Below are positions 62,401 through 64,000 of a stretch of DNA of 64,000 nucleotides, piece by piece. The translations under genes were made by a program, and so were the position numbers. Source of the DNA: Taenia hydatigena (lineage: Eukaryota; Platyhelminthes; Cestoda; Cyclophyllidea; Taeniidae); NCBI GenBank assembly GCA_036345935.2, contig JADWOT020000003.1, positions 18,308,509 through 18,372,508 of the forward strand, given 5' to 3'. Within the stretch, counting starts at the first letter, position 1. Each line of letters starts with the position of its first letter. Below the pieces are notes generated by a model that was given only the letters and a program-made list of their open reading frames with translations, searched no databases and was not told the DNA's origin.

Positions 62401-64000
62401 ATGGTGCTGTGTAGCGGGAAATGACACACCCCCCTCGAAATGATACTGCGGGTGGTGTGAATTTTATTGAGTTCTATTTTATGCGTTTTCTCCTTCGGTG
62501 GAGCTATTAAGTCAGACACTTCACAATTCCATTCGAGTCAACATCGACAACCTTCTATTTGTCGAGTCAATGCTCATTCCTACATTATAAGGATGAATCC
62601 CTGAATCAAAGTTATAAATGCAAGGTGACTGTTTACTTGCGTGATAACTGAGGCCCTTGCATTGTTTCATTTCGAATTCGCGCAATTAATGTTATTTCTC
62701 AAAACAACACTGATGGAGGGGAACGCGGGGGATCAGCTTATCTAGTGACAGTGAAGGGGAGACGAGACGCGGGTTCTTGCCTTGTCCAAAGGAGGGAGAA
62801 CGTTTATGTCTACCAATGACCCAGCCAACCCTTTTATATTTCCACTCAATCGTTCGAGCTTAGTTTAGGCGTCATTAAACGGATTCCTCCTCGAAATGTG
62901 TGTTTACCCCGGAAATAAAAGCTCCTCCCAACCAAGATATCCTATAAGACTAAATAGCTGTTATATTAATTTGAGTAACTTTTCGGCTCCATTCTTCCAA
63001 CTTTGACGCCCTATCAGATAATATTCATATTTTCATCGAGTAAAAACACCTCCTATTTAACTTCATTTGCTCTAGCTCCACACCTCTTGATGGCGGAAAC
63101 AGTTAAATGATAATCAAACGCCTCGCCTTCCGTCCCCTCGTAGCAGCCTTCTGTGCCCATTGGTGGATGCATCTCATTAGTGTAGCGCTTGTTAAGGTTG
63201 GCTTCAATCCCTCATTTAGCTTACCCCTCTCTCCGCTAAAATGGCACTCCGCCTCACCTGTTGTGTAGCCTTCCCGGGGTAGCACCGCGTTGGATGGAAC
63301 AGAGGTTCTTGAACCTATGCAAATGTACGCCAGGAGTATGCAAATAGGCTGTGGGCCGGGGGTTGGAGAGGCGACGACTCATGACGAGGGGACAGGGCCG
63401 GGAAGTAACGTGCGAATTCCGCTGAATTGTGAAGTAAATATATTCAAGTTTTGAGCCAAGGTAATTAGTAATGGAGGTGTCGAAAGAGCGAGGGCGAGTG
63501 CAAGTGGAGCCGCCCATACGGTGAGAGCTCTCAAATGTGTATCTGTGCCCGAATGTGATAGTTTTTATACCTACACCCCTCATCGGCGCAGACTAGCGCT
63601 TATCAAGATTTTAAGGATCCAGTTTTTTCATTACCTCAGCTCCGAAATTAATGTTGGTGGTGCTTTTAACATAATGATTGATGTTGTTGGTGTCAATCAT
63701 ATGAGGAATTGCATTAAGATATCTACTTAGGGCATAAAAATTGCTCAATTTTAAAGGACACTGTTCTTGATACAGGCACATTAAATATGGGAGTTCGGTG
63801 AAGAGCAGTGGGTGTTCGAACCTAAAGAATGCAATGAGGATTGAGGCGATATTAGATTGTACTTGGCTGCTTTGAAAATGAAAACTATCACTTGGCTAAT
63901 TTGATGACTACAAAATTTGCAGCGATTTGACTTTTTCTCGCGCAAAATCATTTCTTTATCATTTAAATTGGTAGGAGAAATGAATGAAGGGTGCAAATTG
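59406..64000. other. No supported gene; scattered repeat pieces
   Basis: A TRIM-internal-like block is near 60,640-60,790 ('tttaaagcagcaactacgtc', 'ggaggcgaagctcaaaaggg') and an old LTR-like copy near 61,640-61,770. A short (GT)n is at about 62,002-62,014. The remaining frames (for example 59750-60181 minus) have no recognisable domain. Gag or protease parts of the gypsy remnant could lie at 59.4-60.2 kb but I cannot show it. Confidence 0.45.
61640..61770 (-). repeat. Old reverse-oriented LTR-like copy
   Basis: 'caagacctcccgaagacgaa', 'ctagcagaatacgaattgct' and 'ctggcacagcccggaggtga' stand in the order of the reversed LTR. Diverged and without clear ends. Confidence 0.35.

Noticed and set aside
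1..64000. CRISPR arrays, bacterial operons, rRNA genes
   Set aside because: None seen; the window is clearly eukaryotic. tRNA genes could not be excluded by eye.

Overview
This is a eukaryotic nuclear window. Protein-coding genes are split by GT-AG introns, gene-to-gene distances are large, and animal-specific proteins are present (a TP53BP1 homologue, a CIN85/CD2AP-type adaptor, listerin, a YIPF1/2-type Golgi protein). Very short introns, three of them exactly 36 nt, and many copies of a ~185-bp TG...CA solo-LTR family that looks like a terminal-repeat retrotransposon in miniature (TRIM) point to a parasitic flatworm. A tapeworm, perhaps a taeniid, is my best guess; it is an inference, not proven by the sequence.

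Layout. 1-14,177: no convincing gene; the stretch holds old, decayed copies of the LTR/TRIM family. 14,178-15,887 (+): an apparently intronless gene for a divergent RhoGAP-like protein with a zinc-knuckle-like motif and an RS-type basic tail. 18,931-30,545 (-): a gene of about 21 small exons, all phase 0 in my model, encoding an N-terminal VHS-like domain, a helical region and several C2H2 fingers. I cannot name this architecture, and it is the best candidate for something undescribed. 31-33 kb: a cluster of LTR copies. 33,292-39,491 (+): LTN1 (listerin), five exons, 1900 codons, C-terminal RING. 40,503-45,109 (-): a two-SH3, coiled-coil CIN85/CD2AP-type adaptor, ten exons, 505 aa. 45.7-47.3 kb: solo LTRs and one nested TRIM with both LTRs. 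47,608-49,537 (+): a YIPF1/2-type gene, seven exons, 322 aa. 49,854-56,359 (-): a TP53BP1-like gene with tandem Tudor and C-terminal BRCT repeats, about 1129 aa. 56.4-64 kb: repeats, a decayed Ty3/gypsy reverse transcriptase-RNase H remnant and no further gene that I can support.

The genes are housekeeping or signalling genes without an operon-like relation. Listerin acts in ribosome-associated quality control, the SH3 adaptor in endocytosis and actin, the YIPF protein in Golgi membranes and the TP53BP1-like protein in double-strand-break chromatin. The YIPF gene and the TP53BP1-like gene converge with only 316 bp between their stop codons, and the YIPF poly(A) signal lies just inside that gap. 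I built all exon models by hand from reading-frame continuity, GT-AG sites and remembered family features; no alignment or search was run.
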